Part shown: piece by piece, positions 62,333 to 64,000 of the stretch
Position numbering within the stretch: the stretch's first letter is position 1
Layout: every line of letters starts with the position of its first letter
NCBI RefSeq assembly: GCF_024166365.1
Contig: NC_064837.1
Location: 78,983,553-79,047,552 of the forward strand
DNA: 64,000 bases
Source: Elephas maximus indicus
Taxonomy: Eukaryota > Chordata > Mammalia > Proboscidea > Elephantidae
Reading direction: 5' to 3'
The notes under the pieces: generated by a model
What the model saw: only the letters and a program-made list of their open reading frames with translations
What the model was told of the DNA's origin: nothing
Database searches by the model: none
Position numbers and translations under genes: made by a program

Positions 62333-62889
62333 CGGTCACATGATGATTTTTAATATCAGAGACACAGAGCTGCAAGAAAGCATATATTTAGGTATTTTTA
62401 TTAGATCACACAATCTAAACCCTAGATGATATCTCATTTAGTTTGTGTATTATTCCATACAAATTCTAATTTAGATGCAAAAAAAATGAGGACAGTCCAA
62501 AGTCATATGGTGATAAAGGTCAGATATAAGGAAGGTGACTTAGATGTTCTGCCTCTGTGAGTACTTTGCTCTCATTTGGACTGAAAAAGACGAGTTACTC
62601 AAGCTCAATCGTCGTGGTCTCTTCTGTGTTTAAGGTCTACAACTGGCCTGCTCAGGGCCCAGTGCTGACCAAGTCCTAAGACATGAAGACATGCTCACAG
62701 CAGCTGGGTAAAGTGAATCCTCTTCAGTCCTACTGTTGTCTGGGAGGAAATGGATGGCAAACATTATCAACTCTGTTTCACAAAGTGAAAAATTAAGAGA
62801 CAAAGCAGTGGGTAATTTGCTTAACACTTCCAAAGCAGTCTAAGAGGCAAGAGAATAATCTATTCACATAGTCAGCAAATAATTACCCA
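62333..62889. other. No recognised feature
   Basis: Noncoding, no family recognised. Confidence 0.35.
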
Positions 62890-63145
62890 GCACTCAGGAG
62901 TCTGAGGGTCACTGCAGCACAGACCGGGAGTTGAACTGCCGGGGGAGGAATCCCAGTTCTGCTCTGTGTCCTTGCAGATCTTACCTCGCCTCTCTGGACC
63001 TCGGTTTCCTCATAGATAAAGTGAAGGATAATAATGATACCGACCTCAGGGGGGTTTATGAGGATGAAGTGAGTTAATTGTCCATAAACTGTTTAGAGCA
63101 GACATACTAAGTGCTACACAGGCATTTAATAAATAGAATAAAATG
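62890..63145 (+). mobile_element. MIR SINE
   Basis: 'CTCTCTGGACCTCGGTTTCC', 'ggataataatgataccgacctca' and 'aagtgctacacaggcatttaataaat' span most of a forward MIR. Confidence 0.85.
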
Positions 63146-64000
63146 TAATTTCATAATGTTTTAACATCTATTACACCTAGTAATAACTAACATCATATTT
63201 TAATCAAAAATGCCTATTACATTTCAAAAGTTTTTAAAGAGAAGGTCTCAACAAATTATTGTGCATTTTCCAATTACATTTGAATGTGAACATTTTTACT
63301 CTGGTGGTAAAAAAAAATCTTTATTCTGTGCACTTTACCCTCCTAAATCTCTATTATTTTCGAGGAAAAAGGACACAATTGTAAAACATTCAATATTCTA
63401 TTAGAAAATCTTTGAAATGCAGAGACATATTGCAAATTATCTGGTTAGGCCTAGATTATTCTTCGAAAGGAATAGAGCCAAAGTTCAGTTTTGATAACTG
63501 TGCCTGGTACACATGTATTTCAATGGAAGAATAACCACACAAATGTATAAACTCAGCCTAGATCCTTCAACTTAGCCTAGTGAAAAGATTCTAATTCTAG
63601 TCTTGGTTTTTCAATAACTTGCTACCAGGTAAATTGCAAGCCGCTTATTTTTTCAAAAAATGAAGGAGAAAATTCCTGATGTTTCCCCAACTTTTTCAGA
63701 TAAAGCAAACAAACAATCACAAAGACTTTGGCGAGGTAATGGTGCTGAGGAACGGAGTGCCAGCGTCTGTGTGTCTGAGTATGTGTGCCTGCGATATCTG
63801 ATGTGTAAGGATTCACAGATGGTACCTTAAGCAGAAGAAGTAGTCACCTGAGATAAAATGGAAGTAGGGGTTTCAAAGAAGACTGTACTCTCTGTTCTTT
63901 TGGTTATAATGTCATGTCACTCTGTTTAGAGCAAAAGCTATTTTTTTTTTAATTAGTTACTGCCCAGAGAGTTTCACCTTTGGTCCAGGGTAAAGCATAT
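63146..64000. other. No recognised feature
   Basis: AT-rich noncoding DNA to the window end. Confidence 0.35.

Overview
The window is mammalian nuclear DNA, almost certainly from an afrotherian and most probably elephant-like. The evidence is many tRNA-type SINEs of the AfroSINE family (head 'CCTGGTGGCACAGTGGTTAAG', tail 'GACTCATAGCGACCCTA' on the opposite strand), RTE-clade LINEs whose 3' ends resemble the SINE tail, and several L1 elements sharing one characteristic 3' UTR. No bacterial or phage features are present. I see one intact protein-coding gene and one decayed relative of it; everything else is transposon-derived or unassigned noncoding DNA.

Layout: 1-8,660 is a dense pile-up of old mobile elements: an MLT1-type LTR, an RTE with an L1 inside it, an ERV-L-type pol remnant with insertions, an L1 scrap and a second RTE scrap. 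8,660-18,120 is mostly unassigned DNA with SINEs, L1 scraps and a short internally deleted RTE. 18,120-38,190 is again transposon-dominated: an almost complete RTE (20,233-23,486) lodged in an old L1 tail, an L1 that seems to be split by an LTR-like block containing 80-bp tandem repeats, and a nearly full-length younger L1 (30,329-37,808) inside older repeats. 38,190-64,000 is repeat-poor and contains the SOX17 locus.

SOX17 is on the minus strand with two coding exons (55,679-55,373 and 54,765-53,852), encoding 406 residues with an intact HMG box split by the intron and an intact C-terminal region. About 9-10 kb downstream, in the same orientation, lies a second, broken copy (about 43,590-46,690). 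Its first ~49 codons, a stretch of 5' UTR/promoter, an HMG-box scrap and much of exon 2 can be aligned with SOX17, while the splice donor and the C-terminal EFEQYL region are lost. The two halves are separated by noncoding sequence, so it is a duplicated (not processed) pseudogene. It is the most interesting observation here. It seems to retain at least one ancestral codon pair that the active copy has lost, and its sequence is still CpG-rich.

The SOX17 promoter lies in a CpG island. A second, separate CpG island at about 58,560-60,200 sits 3-4.5 kb upstream and is a candidate alternative promoter or first exon. All alignments here were done by eye between parts of this window and from remembered family features; no database search was run.
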